DNA from: Variovorax sp. PMC12 | GTDB taxonomy: Bacteria; Pseudomonadota; Gammaproteobacteria; Burkholderiales; Burkholderiaceae_C | Reading direction: 5' to 3' | NCBI RefSeq assembly: GCF_003019815.1 | Contig: NZ_CP027773.1 | Location: 2,553,001-2,617,000, forward strand | Length of the DNA stretch: 64,000 nt | Shown: piece after piece, positions 1-8,441 of the stretch | Numbering within the stretch: position 1 is the first letter of the stretch | Layout of the letters: each line of letters opens with the position of its first letter | The notes under the pieces: model-generated | What the model saw: only the letters and a program-made list of their open reading frames with translations | Told to the model about the DNA's origin: nothing | Database searches by the model: none | Program-made: the position numbers and the translations under genes

Positions 1-20
1 TACATGCCTACAATCGCACC

Positions 21-611
21 ATGGACATCTCCGCACTGCCGGCGCGCGAGCGCATCCTGCTCACCGCCCACGACCTCTTCTATGCCGACGGCATCCGCGC
101 CACCGGCATCGACCGCGTCATTGCGACCTCGGGCGTCACCAAGGTCACGTTCTACCGGCACTTCCCGTCGAAGGACGACCTGGTGCGCGCCTTTCTCGAC
201 CACCGCCACGGCCTGTGGATGGCGTGGTTCGTCGACGCGCTGGGCCGGCGCGGCGCGCAACGGCGCATCGAGGGCGGGCAGGCGCTGATGGTGCTGGCCG
301 ACGTGATGGCCGAGTGGTTCGCCGACCCGGCGTTTCGCGGCTGCGCGTTCATCAACTCGGTGGTGGAGATCGGCGCCAGCGTGGCCGGCGCCACCGGCAT
401 CGCGCGCGAGCACAAGCGCGAGATGGTCGAAGTCATCGCGGGCCTGCTGCCCGATGTTCCGCAACGCATGGCGCTCGCGCAGGCTGCGGCGCTGGGCGTG
501 GACGGCGCCATCGTCAAGGCGCAGATGGGCGACGCGGCACTGGCGCGCGAAGCCGTCGACGACCTGCGCCGGCTGCTCCAGGCACTGACGGCCACGCTCG
601 CCGTCGCCTAG
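21..611 (+). CDS. TetR/AcrR family transcriptional regulator
   Basis: This 196-residue protein has a typical TetR N-terminal helix-turn-helix at about residues 9-55 (GVTKVTFYRHFPSKDDLV, the recognition helix and start of helix 4). The rest is an all-helical ligand-binding domain of usual length. Its effector cannot be read from the sequence. It lies upstream of, and on the same strand as, a LysR gene and an FMN dehydrogenase, but no operator was identified. The start at 21 gives a normal N-terminus directly before the HTH; only 20 bases of upstream sequence are available, so its promoter is not fully visible. Confidence 0.88.
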   Translation: MDISALPARERILLTAHDLFYADGIRATGIDRVIATSGVTKVTFYRHFPSKDDLVRAFLDHRHGLWMAWFVDALGRRGAQRRIEGGQALMVLADVMAEWFADPAFRGCAFINSVVEIGASVAGATGIAREHKREMVEVIAGLLPDVPQRMALAQAAALGVDGAIVKAQMGDAALAREAVDDLRRLLQALTATLAVA

Positions 612-676
612 GCCGGAGCACTGGCAGCCGGGAGCGTTCGATACCATCGAACCCCGCAGCTTTAGCCGACAAGAAG

Positions 677-1564
677 ATGGTTTCACCGCGCCTTCCCTCG
701 ACCCAGGGCCTCCAGGCCTTCGAGGCCGTCGCGCGCCTGCGCAGCGTGAACCTGGCGGCCGAGGAACTCAGCGTGACGCCCAGCGCGGTGAGCCACCGCA
801 TCCGCCAGCTCGAGCTTCTGCTGGAACTCAAGTTCTTCACCGGCAGCGACTTCAGCCTCAGCGCCGACGGCATGGCCTACCTGGCCCGCGTGCGCGAGGC
901 CATTGCGGCACTGCAGCAAGTGCCCGGCCGCGAGCCGGCGTCGCAGATGCGGCGGCTGCGCGTGGCGGTCACGCCCACCTTCTCGCGGCAGATACTGCTG
1001 CCCCGGCTCGCGCGCTTTCGCGATACCTACCCGAACATCGAGCTGATGCTGCAGGTGACGGCGCCGGTGCGCAGCTCCACACTGGAAGAGGTCGACCTGG
1101 AGCTGCGCTTCGGCACCGGCCCGTTTCACGACCGCGAGTTCTGCCAGTTGCTGGCCGACGAGGTGTCGCCCGCGTGCAGCCCGGCGTACCTGCAACGCCA
1201 CGGCCCGTTCGAGGACGGCTTCTCGACCGACGCCGAGGTGTCTCGCTCGCAGTTGCTGCGCACGCCGCTGGAGTCTTGGCGCACCTGGTTCAAGGCCTGC
1301 GGCATCGGCCTGCCCGAGCCCGCCAGCGGCCACCAGCTCACCGACCTGGGCCTGGCGCTCGATGCGGCGGCGGAAGACTTCGGCGTGGTGCTGATGCACC
1401 TGAAGCTCGGCAGCGCCTGGCTCGACAATGGCCGGCTCGTGCGGCTGTCGCCACGCAGCGTGCCTTCGCCCAACGCCTACTTCCTGTGCTGGCGGCCGGG
1501 CACCATGGAGCGCTGGGAATGCGCCACCTTCGTCGAGTGGCTGCGGCAGGCGCTGCGGGACTGA
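677..1564 (+). CDS. LysR family transcriptional regulator (GcvA-like)
   Basis: A 295-residue LysR-type regulator. The winged HTH occupies about residues 8-65 (LAAEELSVTPSAVSHRIRQL) and is followed by a periplasmic-binding-protein-like effector domain. The ATG at 677 gives the normal LysR N-terminus; longer in-frame extensions run back into the TetR gene and are not credible. The protein resembles the GcvA/AmpR branch (SAVSHRIRQLE). It ends about 110 bp before the FMN-dependent dehydrogenase on the same strand, so it may control that gene, although LysR regulators more often act on divergent genes. Confidence 0.87.
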   Translation: MVSPRLPSTQGLQAFEAVARLRSVNLAAEELSVTPSAVSHRIRQLELLLELKFFTGSDFSLSADGMAYLARVREAIAALQQVPGREPASQMRRLRVAVTPTFSRQILLPRLARFRDTYPNIELMLQVTAPVRSSTLEEVDLELRFGTGPFHDREFCQLLADEVSPACSPAYLQRHGPFEDGFSTDAEVSRSQLLRTPLESWRTWFKACGIGLPEPASGHQLTDLGLALDAAAEDFGVVLMHLKLGSAWLDNGRLVRLSPRSVPSPNAYFLCWRPGTMERWECATFVEWLRQALRD

Positions 1565-1673
1565 ATTCTTTTCAGCCGAGGCCCCCGCTTTTTTCAGATG
1601 GCCCGCCGGGGCACCTGCCGATAATGGCCGGTTAGCCCCCGCCAACCCACAAAGACCATCCAGGAGACGCACC

Positions 1674-2831
1674 GTGCCCGACCTTTCCAAGATCACCAGC
1701 ATCGAAGACCTGCGGGTGATCGCCAAGCGGCGCGTGCCGAAGATGTTCTACGACTACGCCGACTCCGGCGCCTGGACCGAGGGCACCTACCGCGCCAACG
1801 AAAGCGACTTCCAGAAGATCAAGCTGCGCCAGCGCGTGGCGGTGAACATGGAAGGCCGCTCGCTGCGCACCACCATGGCCGGGCAGGAAACCGCGATGCC
1901 CGTGGCCATCGCGCCCACCGGCCTCACCGGCATGCAGCACGCCGACGGCGAGATCCTCGGCGCCCGCGCGGCCAAGGCCTTCGGCATTCCGTTCACGCTG
2001 TCGACCATGAGCATCTGCTCGCTCGAGAACATCGCCGAGCACACCGGCCGCCACCCGTTCTGGTTCCAGCTCTACGTCATGAAGGACCGCGACTTCATCG
2101 AACGCCTGATCGAGCGCGCCAAGGCCGCCAACGTCACCGCGCTGCAGCTCACGCTGGACCTTCAGATCCTGGGGCAGCGCCACAAGGACATCAAGAACGG
2201 CCTCACCGCGCCGCCCAAGCCCACCATCAAGAACCTCATCAACCTCGCCACCAAGCCGGCCTGGTGCATGGGCATGCTGGGCACGAAGCGACGCACCTTC
2301 GGCAACATCGCGGGCCATGCCAAGGGCGTGAAAGACCTGTCGTCGCTGTCTTCGTGGACCGCCGAGCAGTTCGACCCCGCGCTCAGCTGGGCCGACGTCG
2401 AGTGGATCAAGAAGCTCTGGGGCGGCAAGCTCATCCTCAAGGGCATCATGGACGTGGAAGACGCGCGCCTGGCCGCCAACAGCGGTGCCGATGCGCTCAT
2501 CGTGTCGAACCACGGCGGCCGCCAGCTCGACGGCGCGCCCTCTTCCATCGCGGCACTGCCCGCCATCGTCGAAGCGGTGGGCAGCGAGATCGAGGTGTGG
2601 ATGGACGGCGGCATCCGCAGCGGGCAGGACGTGCTCAAGGCCCGCGCGCTGGGCGCACGCGGCACGCTCATCGGCCGGAGCTTCCTGTACGGGCTGGGCG
2701 CCTACGGCGAGGCCGGCGTGACGCGCGCGCTGCAGATCATCCAGAAGGAGCTCGACATCACCATGGCCTTCTGCGGCCGCACGAACATCGACGACGTCGA
2801 TTCGAGCATCCTGCTGCCCGGCACGTTCTAG
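1674..2831 (+). CDS. FMN-dependent alpha-hydroxy-acid dehydrogenase (L-lactate dehydrogenase type)
   Basis: A 385-residue member of the glycolate oxidase/L-lactate dehydrogenase/flavocytochrome b2 family, which oxidises L-2-hydroxy acids such as L-lactate to 2-oxo acids with FMN. The active-site signature SNHGGRQLDG, with its catalytic His and substrate-binding Arg, is intact. The flavin and substrate residues of the barrel (WFQLYV, LTLDLQILGQRHKD, GIMDVEDA, DGGIRSG) are also present. The start is a GTG preceded by a good ribosome site (CAGGAGAC). The neighbouring L-fucose pathway can end in pyruvate plus L-lactate, so this enzyme could consume that lactate. The gene is not in the fucose operon, so that link is an inference; glycolate or mandelate are possible alternative substrates. 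Confidence 0.88.
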   Translation: MPDLSKITSIEDLRVIAKRRVPKMFYDYADSGAWTEGTYRANESDFQKIKLRQRVAVNMEGRSLRTTMAGQETAMPVAIAPTGLTGMQHADGEILGARAAKAFGIPFTLSTMSICSLENIAEHTGRHPFWFQLYVMKDRDFIERLIERAKAANVTALQLTLDLQILGQRHKDIKNGLTAPPKPTIKNLINLATKPAWCMGMLGTKRRTFGNIAGHAKGVKDLSSLSSWTAEQFDPALSWADVEWIKKLWGGKLILKGIMDVEDARLAANSGADALIVSNHGGRQLDGAPSSIAALPAIVEAVGSEIEVWMDGGIRSGQDVLKARALGARGTLIGRSFLYGLGAYGEAGVTRALQIIQKELDITMAFCGRTNIDDVDSSILLPGTF

Positions 2832-2952
2832 GGCCTGCGCGAAGGCCACTTCGGAGGTAGGCCGATGAGGCGCCGGCTGACACGGCGCCCCCACGTGCAG
2901 GCGCAGAATGTTTTGGCAACAACAACATCGCCCGCACGGCGGCAAAGGCACC

Positions 2953-4293
2953 ATGAGCGCAGTCACGCCTACCCATGGAGGCCAGACGGCTTCCTCTTCT
3001 TCTTCGTCCCCACCGCACTACAGCGCCGAAGAAAAACGCCACCGCGTCTTCGCGATCATGGCGGCCTCCTCGGGCAACCTGGTCGAGTGGTTCGACTTCT
3101 ACGTGTATGCCTTCTCGGCGCTGTACTTCGCGCCGGCCTTCTTTCCCAAATCGGACCCCACCGCGCAACTGCTGAACACCGCAGGCGTGTTCGCGGCCGG
3201 CTTCCTCATGCGGCCCATCGGCGGCTGGCTGTTCGGCCGCGTGGCCGACCGGCTCGGGCGCAAGACCTCGATGCTGATCTCCGTCACCATGATGTGCGGC
3301 GGCTCGCTCGTCATCGCGGCGCTGCCCACCTATGCGCAGATCGGCGCCTGGGCGCCCTTCCTGCTGCTCATCTGCCGCCTGTTCCAGGGCCTGTCGGTGG
3401 GCGGCGAATACGGCACCACCGCCACCTACATGAGCGAGGTCGCGCTGCGCGGGCAGCGCGGCTTCTTCTCTTCGTTCCAGTACGTCACGCTGATCGGCGG
3501 CCAACTGCTGGCGGTGCTGGTCATCGTGGCGCTCGAGCAGATGCTGACCGAGGCCGAGCTCAAGGCGTGGGGCTGGCGCATTCCGTTCGTCATCGGCGCC
3601 ATCGCCGCCGTGGTCGCGCTGCTGCTGCGCCGCACGCTGCATGAAACGCAGAGCGCCGAGGCCCGGGAGAACAAGGAGGCCGGCAGCATCGCGGGCCTCT
3701 TCAAGCACCACACGCCTGCGTTCCTGACGGTGCTGGGCTACACCGCCGGTGGCTCGCTCATCTTCTATACCTTCACCACCTACATGCAGAAGTACCTGGT
3801 GAACACGGTGCACCTGCCGATCAAGACGGCGAGCTACGTCATGACCGGCGCGCTGTTCGTCTACATGTGCATGCAGCCGGTGTTCGGCGCGCTGTCGGAT
3901 CGCATCGGGCGGCGCAACAACATGCTGCTGTTCGGCGGACTGGGTGCGCTGGCCACGGTGCCCATTCTCACGGCCCTGCAGCACACCACCAGCCCGGTGC
4001 TGGCCTTCGTGCTCATCATCTTGGCCCTGGCCATCGTGAGCTTCTACACCTCGATCAGCGGCATCGTGAAGGCCGAGATGTTCCCGCCCGAAGTGCGCGC
4101 GCTGGGCGTCGGGCTGGCCTACGCGGTGGCGAACGCCATCTTCGGCGGCTCGGCGGAGTACGTGGCGCTGGGCCTAAAGTCGCTGGGCCACGAGTCGGCC
4201 TTCTTCTGGTACGTGAGCGCGATGATGGTCCTCGCCTTCGTCGTCAGCCTGCGCCTGCCGCGGCAAGCCAGCTACCTGCATCACGATCACTGA
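2953..4293 (+). CDS. MFS transporter, metabolite:H+ symporter (MHS) family
   Basis: A 446-residue inner-membrane transporter with about twelve hydrophobic segments. The MHS-type start SGNLVEWFDFYVYAF and the loop motif GRVADRLGRKTSM between TM2 and TM3 place it with the alpha-ketoglutarate/proline/shikimate permeases. The repeat ALSDRIGRRNNML lies in the second half. I prefer the ATG at 2953, which has AAAGG upstream, over an in-frame ATG at 2908. It follows the hydroxy-acid dehydrogenase by about 120 bp on the same strand, so a 2-hydroxy or 2-oxo acid is a reasonable but unproven substrate. A strong hairpin follows the stop codon. Confidence 0.87.
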   Translation: MSAVTPTHGGQTASSSSSSPPHYSAEEKRHRVFAIMAASSGNLVEWFDFYVYAFSALYFAPAFFPKSDPTAQLLNTAGVFAAGFLMRPIGGWLFGRVADRLGRKTSMLISVTMMCGGSLVIAALPTYAQIGAWAPFLLLICRLFQGLSVGGEYGTTATYMSEVALRGQRGFFSSFQYVTLIGGQLLAVLVIVALEQMLTEAELKAWGWRIPFVIGAIAAVVALLLRRTLHETQSAEARENKEAGSIAGLFKHHTPAFLTVLGYTAGGSLIFYTFTTYMQKYLVNTVHLPIKTASYVMTGALFVYMCMQPVFGALSDRIGRRNNMLLFGGLGALATVPILTALQHTTSPVLAFVLIILALAIVSFYTSISGIVKAEMFPPEVRALGVGLAYAVANAIFGGSAEYVALGLKSLGHESAFFWYVSAMMVLAFVVSLRLPRQASYLHHDH

Positions 4294-4303
4294 GGGTGCA
4301 AAA

Positions 4304-4340
4304 CCCCTTTGTTCGGGCAATTCAGACCCGAACCAAGGGG
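4304..4340 (+). terminator. Long inverted repeat after the MFS gene
   Basis: A 37-bp hairpin begins 10 bp after the MFS stop codon. The left arm at 4304-4317 pairs with 4327-4340 in 13 of 14 positions (one T/C mismatch), around a 9-nt loop. No T-tract follows, so it is not a classic intrinsic terminator. It may stop or stabilise the transcript end, or be an operator for the next gene, which starts 30 bp further on. The structure is certain from the sequence; the function is not. Confidence 0.4.
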
Positions 4341-4370
4341 ACATACTTCCGCCTCCTAGAGGAAAGAGGC

Positions 4371-4964
4371 ATGAAGTCAAAGCTGGAAACAGCCATGGTG
4401 TGCGGCGTTGCCGTGCTCGTCTACGGCGCGCTGATCGGCGTGTTCGCGGCCTATCCACCAGCCGCCACCGGCGACTGGGCAGCCTGGGCCCAGGCCTTCG
4501 GCTCCGTCACCGCCATCGGCCTGGGGCTGTGGGTCGTGCAGCGTCAGCACACGCTGGAGATGCAGCGCCGCGAGGCACGCAAGCTGGCGGCCCGGCTTTC
4601 GATGCACCAGGGGGCGCTGCAACTGATCAACGCGGTTTATGTGGTCGCGGAGAAGGTCAAGTCGCACCCCGACGAAACCGCGCTCGACCTGCTTCACCTG
4701 TCGCTCGAAGTCGAAGGCATCACGTCGGCGCTGGCGAATGTGGACCACCTGCGCTTCGAAACCCCGCGTGCGATCGATGCGCTATTGGCGGCGCAGTCGG
4801 CTTCGAGGAAGCTGCTGGCGCATCTGCAGCGGGCTTATGACTTGTCTCTGGATGGGCGGGGGCACAAGTGGGCGCCGGTGAAGGAGTTTGCTGAGCAGGC
4901 CAGTGCTTTGGTGAGGCCGCCTATGGAGGCGTTTCGTGCGGAGCTTGCGCAGGCGCAGAAGTAG
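4371..4964 (+). CDS. Small membrane protein of unknown function
   Basis: A 197-residue protein with two N-terminal hydrophobic segments at about residues 8-30 and 39-58, followed by a mostly helical soluble domain rich in Leu, Ala and Arg. The loop between the segments (PPAATGDWAAWAQAFGS) resembles the junction seen in a group of short two-helix membrane proteins. I do not recognise a named family. The start is well supported by AGGAAAGAGG just upstream of the ATG. The 3' end uses noticeably more relaxed codons (for example gtttgctgagcag) than its neighbours. Confidence 0.72.
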   Translation: MKSKLETAMVCGVAVLVYGALIGVFAAYPPAATGDWAAWAQAFGSVTAIGLGLWVVQRQHTLEMQRREARKLAARLSMHQGALQLINAVYVVAEKVKSHPDETALDLLHLSLEVEGITSALANVDHLRFETPRAIDALLAAQSASRKLLAHLQRAYDLSLDGRGHKWAPVKEFAEQASALVRPPMEAFRAELAQAQK

Positions 4965-5018
4965 GCAGCGCCTAGAAGTGCTTCTCGGCGTGCTCGCAAG
5001 GGCTTTCTTCCTGCGTTC

Positions 5019-5348
5019 TCACAACTCAAATATCCGCGCCATCCCCACCCACTTCTCCCCCACAGGCGTCCAGGGCGTAGCCGCCTGAAACTTCCACATC
5101 AGCTCCTCCCACTCCCTGATCTTCGGGTCGCTCTTCGAAGCCAGCGCCATCGCCTCCGCGTCATACCGCGCGTCGTCCGTCTCCATCAGCATCACCATCC
5201 GCGTGCCCAGCCGATAGATCTCCATCGCAATCACGCCATGCGCGACAAGATGCGCGCGCACCTCGGGCCATATCTCGCGGTGATACGCCTCGTACTCGGC
5301 AATCAACGCCGGGTCGTCCTTGAGATCGAGGGCAAGGCAATGGCGCAT
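5019..5348 (-). CDS. L-rhamnose/L-fucose mutarotase (RhaM/DUF718 family)
   Basis: A 109-residue protein of the RhaM fold, which interconverts the alpha and beta anomers of 6-deoxyhexoses. Family features include the start MRHCLALDLKDDPALI, a conserved HREIWPEV helix and the C-terminal pair WTPVGEKWVGMARIFEL. The length matches the family (about 104-110). It is the last gene of the L-fucose operon, starting 21 bp after the L-fucose dehydrogenase stop. The likely job is therefore to supply the fucose anomer used by the dehydrogenase, rather than to serve rhamnose metabolism. Confidence 0.85.
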   Translation of the reverse strand: MRHCLALDLKDDPALIAEYEAYHREIWPEVRAHLVAHGVIAMEIYRLGTRMVMLMETDDARYDAEAMALASKSDPKIREWEELMWKFQAATPWTPVGEKWVGMARIFEL

Positions 5349-5369
5349 GAAAACTCCAGTCCAAGAAAA

Positions 5370-6146
5370 TCAGGTCAACGCTCGGTCCAGGTGCGTATAC
5401 CCGCCGTCCACGAACACCCACTGCCCCGTCGTGTGCGAAGCGCGCTCCGACAGCAGGAACACGACGTTGTCCGCAATCTCCTGCGGGGTGGTCATGCGGT
5501 GCCCCAGCGGAATCTTGCTGGTGATCTCTTCCAGCTTGCGGTCGGGCTCGTCGAAGCCCGATATCCATCGCTGGTAGAGCGGTGTCATCACTTCGGCGGG
5601 AATCACCGCGTTCACGCGCACGCCGTCTTCCCGCAATGACGCGGCCCACTCGCGGGTCAGCGAAAGTTGCGCGCCCTTGGCAGCGGTGTAGCCGCTGGTG
5701 TTGCCCTGGCCGGTCACCGCCGTCTTCGACGAGATGTTGACGATCGCGCCCCTGCTCGCCTTCAGGTGCGGCAGGCAGTAGTGCGCCATCACGTAGCAGT
5801 GGATGAGGTTGCGTTCGAGCGAACCGACGAAGGCCTCGCGCCCGGCTTCCAGGCCCACGCTGTCGTTCACGCCGGCGTTGTTGACCAGCCCGTCGATGCG
5901 GCCGAACTCCGCGGCGGTGTCGGCCACGGCCTTGGCGCAAGCCGCCTCCTCCATCAGCTCGAACTGGAAGAAGCGCATGCGCGGCTGCAGCGCGCGCAGC
6001 GCTTCTTCGAACGGCGCATCGAGCGGGTTCTTGCCGCAGATCACCGGCACCGCGCCCTCGCTCGCCAGCGTCATCGAGATGGCAGCGCCAATGCCGCTGC
6101 CGCCGCCGGTGACGAGCACCACCTTGTCTTTCAGATGGAGGTCCAT
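5370..6146 (-). CDS. L-fucose dehydrogenase (SDR family)
   Basis: A 258-residue short-chain dehydrogenase. The cofactor loop TGGGSGIG is at residues 13-20, NNAG at 89-92, the catalytic Ser near 139-140, and Tyr153 and Lys157 lie in SGYTAAKGA. It closely resembles, from memory, the Burkholderia L-fucose dehydrogenase that oxidises L-fucose to L-fucono-lactone (shared stretches SKTAVTGQGNTSGY and VFVDGGYTHLDRAL). The neighbouring lactonase and dehydratase supply the next two steps, which supports the assignment. The alternative role of 2-keto-3-deoxy-L-fuconate dehydrogenase is less likely because that enzyme belongs to a different SDR group. Confidence 0.87.
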   Translation of the reverse strand: MDLHLKDKVVLVTGGGSGIGAAISMTLASEGAVPVICGKNPLDAPFEEALRALQPRMRFFQFELMEEAACAKAVADTAAEFGRIDGLVNNAGVNDSVGLEAGREAFVGSLERNLIHCYVMAHYCLPHLKASRGAIVNISSKTAVTGQGNTSGYTAAKGAQLSLTREWAASLREDGVRVNAVIPAEVMTPLYQRWISGFDEPDRKLEEITSKIPLGHRMTTPQEIADNVVFLLSERASHTTGQWVFVDGGYTHLDRALT

Positions 6147-6174
6147 GGTCGTGCAGTGCCTTTCTGTTTTCTGT

Positions 6175-7452
6175 TCATCCGCGAAAGCGGTAGCGTTCCA
6201 GCGATTCGGGCTTCATGGTGATGGAGAAGCCCGCGCCCTTCGGCGGCATGTAGGCCGCATTGCGGATCTCGCAGGGTTCGATGAAGTGCTCGTGCAGATG
6301 GTCGACGTACTCGACCACGCGGCCTTCGCGCGTACCGGAGATGCAGAGGTAGTCGATCATCGACAGGTGCTGCACGTATTCGCACAGGCCCACGCCGCCG
6401 GCATGCGGGCACACGGGCAGCTTGTACTTCGCGGCCATGAGCATCACGGCAAGGATCTCGTTCACGCCGCCGAGGCGGCATGCGTCGATCTGCACCACGT
6501 CGATGCCGCCGCGCATGATGAACTGCTTGAACATGATGCGGTTCTGGCACATCTCGCCCGTGGCCACCTTCACGGGCGCCACGCCTTTGCGGATCTTGCG
6601 GTGGCCCTCGACGTCGTCGGGGCTGGTGGGCTCCTCGATGAACCACGGCCTGGCAAAGGAGAGTTGCCGCACCCAGTCGATGGCCTGGTCGACTTCCCAG
6701 ACCTGGTTGGCGTCGATCATCAGGTGGCGCTCGGGGCCGAGCACCTCGCGCGCCACCGTCAGGCGGCGGACGTCGTCCTGCAGGTCGCGCCCCACCTTGA
6801 GCTTGATGTGGTTGAAGCCGGCGTCCACGGCCTCCTGCGCAAGCGTGCGCAGCTTCTCGTCGGAGTAGCCGAGCCAGCCGGCTGACGTGGTGTAGCAGGG
6901 GTAGCCCTCGGCCTTCAGCGTGGCGATGCGCCCGGCCTTTCCCTTCGCGGCTTCGGTGACGAGCGCCAGCGCCTCGTCGGGCGTGATGCAGTCGGTGATG
7001 TAGCGGAAGTCGATGCAGCGCACGAACGCCTCGGGGCTCATGTCGGCCACCAGCTGCCACACGGGCTTGCCTTCGGACTTGGCCCACAGGTCCCACATCG
7101 CGTTGACGACCGCGCCGGTGGCCAGGTGGATCGCGCCCTTGTCCGGGCCGATCCATCGCAGCTGGCTGTCGGAGGTCACGTGGCGCCAGAAGCGCCCCAT
7201 GTCCTGCGCCACCCATGCAAGGTCGAGCCCCACCACCAGGTGGCGCATGGCCTCGATGGCGGCGCAGCAGATTTCGTTGCCGCGTCCGATGGTGAATGTG
7301 AGGCCGTGGCCCTCGAGCCCCGGCTGGTCGGTTTCGAGCACGACATACGCCGCCGAATAATCCGGGTCGGGGTTCATCGCGTCGGAACCGTCGAGCTGCT
7401 GCGAGGTGGGAAAGCGCACGTCGAGCACGCGCATCGATCGGACTGTGGTCAT
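6175..7452 (-). CDS. L-fuconate dehydratase (enolase superfamily)
   Basis: A 425-residue enolase-superfamily enzyme that dehydrates L-fuconate to 2-keto-3-deoxy-L-fuconate. All expected catalytic residues are visible: Lys217 and Lys219 (IKLKVG), metal ligands Asp247 (IDANQ), Glu273 (FIEEP) and Glu300 (ATGEM), Asp323 and His350 (PHAGGVG). These sit one residue before the positions I recall for the characterised Xanthomonas enzyme, and the length also fits. It lies between the sugar-binding protein gene (2-bp gap) and L-fucose dehydrogenase. Confidence 0.93.
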   Translation of the reverse strand: MTTVRSMRVLDVRFPTSQQLDGSDAMNPDPDYSAAYVVLETDQPGLEGHGLTFTIGRGNEICCAAIEAMRHLVVGLDLAWVAQDMGRFWRHVTSDSQLRWIGPDKGAIHLATGAVVNAMWDLWAKSEGKPVWQLVADMSPEAFVRCIDFRYITDCITPDEALALVTEAAKGKAGRIATLKAEGYPCYTTSAGWLGYSDEKLRTLAQEAVDAGFNHIKLKVGRDLQDDVRRLTVAREVLGPERHLMIDANQVWEVDQAIDWVRQLSFARPWFIEEPTSPDDVEGHRKIRKGVAPVKVATGEMCQNRIMFKQFIMRGGIDVVQIDACRLGGVNEILAVMLMAAKYKLPVCPHAGGVGLCEYVQHLSMIDYLCISGTREGRVVEYVDHLHEHFIEPCEIRNAAYMPPKGAGFSITMKPESLERYRFRG

Positions 7453-7454
7453 GT

Positions 7455-8411
7455 TCAGTCGTACAGTACGGCCGCGATCTTGGGGTCGGCGATGTTGGTC
7501 TTGTCGTACCAGAAGAACCCGGTGTCCACCACCTTCGGCAGCTTCTCGCCCTTGATCGCCTTCACCGCCATCTCCACGGTCTTGTAGCCCATGCCCACCG
7601 GATTCTGCGTGATGGCGCCGGCCATGCTGCCGTCCATGATCGCGTTCTTCTGCTGCTTGCCGGAGTCGTAGCCGATGATCACGACCTTGCCGTTGCGCTT
7701 CATCTCCTTCACGCCGTTGACCACGCCGATGGCGGAGCCCTCGTTGGCGCCGAAGATGCCCTTGAGGTTGGGCGATGCCTGCAGGATCGACTTGGTGATC
7801 TCGGTCGACTTGAGCTGGTCGCCGCCGCCGTACTGCACGCTCACGATCTTGATGTTGGGGTAGGCCGACTTGATGCGGTTGACGAAGCCGTCGCGCCGGT
7901 CCACGCCGGTGCGGCTGGTCTGGTCGTGCACCACCAGCGCCACTTCGCCGCTCTTGCCGATCAGCTCGGCCATCTTGTCGGCGGCCAGCGCGGCGGCGGC
8001 CTTGTTGTCGGTGGTCGTGGTGGTGACGGGTATGTCGCTGTCCACGCCGGAGTCGAAGGCCACCACGGGAATCTTCGCGGCCTGCGCCTTCTTCAGCAGC
8101 GGAATGGCGGCCTGGCTGTCGAGCGCGGCAAAGCCGATGGCCTGCGGCTTCTTGGCCAGCGCGGCGGAGAGCATGTCGATCTGCTTGTCGACCATCGCCT
8201 CGGTCTCGGGGCCTTCGAAAGTGACCTTGACCTTGAAGTCTTTCGCGGCCTGCTCGGCGCCCGACTTCACGGCCTGCCAGAACTGGTGCTGGAAGCCCTT
8301 GGACACGAGCGGGATGTAGACCTCCTGTGCCTGCTGCGCGTGCGCCGCAAAGCCCGACAGGCCGATGAGGGCCGCGCCCAGCGTGGTGGTGACTGCTCTT
8401 CTCTGGATCAT
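7455..8411 (-). CDS. Sugar ABC transporter substrate-binding protein (RbsB-like)
   Basis: A 318-residue periplasmic binding protein of the ribose/xylose group. A cleavable signal peptide ends near AAHAQ (residues 22-26), and a two-lobed sugar-binding domain follows, with typical segments FDSGVDSD, GVDRRDGF, FGANEGSAIG and GYDSG. The gene is the third component of an ABC system, placed after the ATPase and permease and directly before L-fuconate dehydratase. L-fucose or a closely related 6-deoxysugar is the inferred ligand. Confidence 0.9.
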   Translation of the reverse strand: MIQRRAVTTTLGAALIGLSGFAAHAQQAQEVYIPLVSKGFQHQFWQAVKSGAEQAAKDFKVKVTFEGPETEAMVDKQIDMLSAALAKKPQAIGFAALDSQAAIPLLKKAQAAKIPVVAFDSGVDSDIPVTTTTTDNKAAAALAADKMAELIGKSGEVALVVHDQTSRTGVDRRDGFVNRIKSAYPNIKIVSVQYGGGDQLKSTEITKSILQASPNLKGIFGANEGSAIGVVNGVKEMKRNGKVVIIGYDSGKQQKNAIMDGSMAGAITQNPVGMGYKTVEMAVKAIKGEKLPKVVDTGFFWYDKTNIADPKIAAVLYD

Positions 8412-8441
8412 TCGATGTCTCCTGTGGTTGTGAAAATCAGC

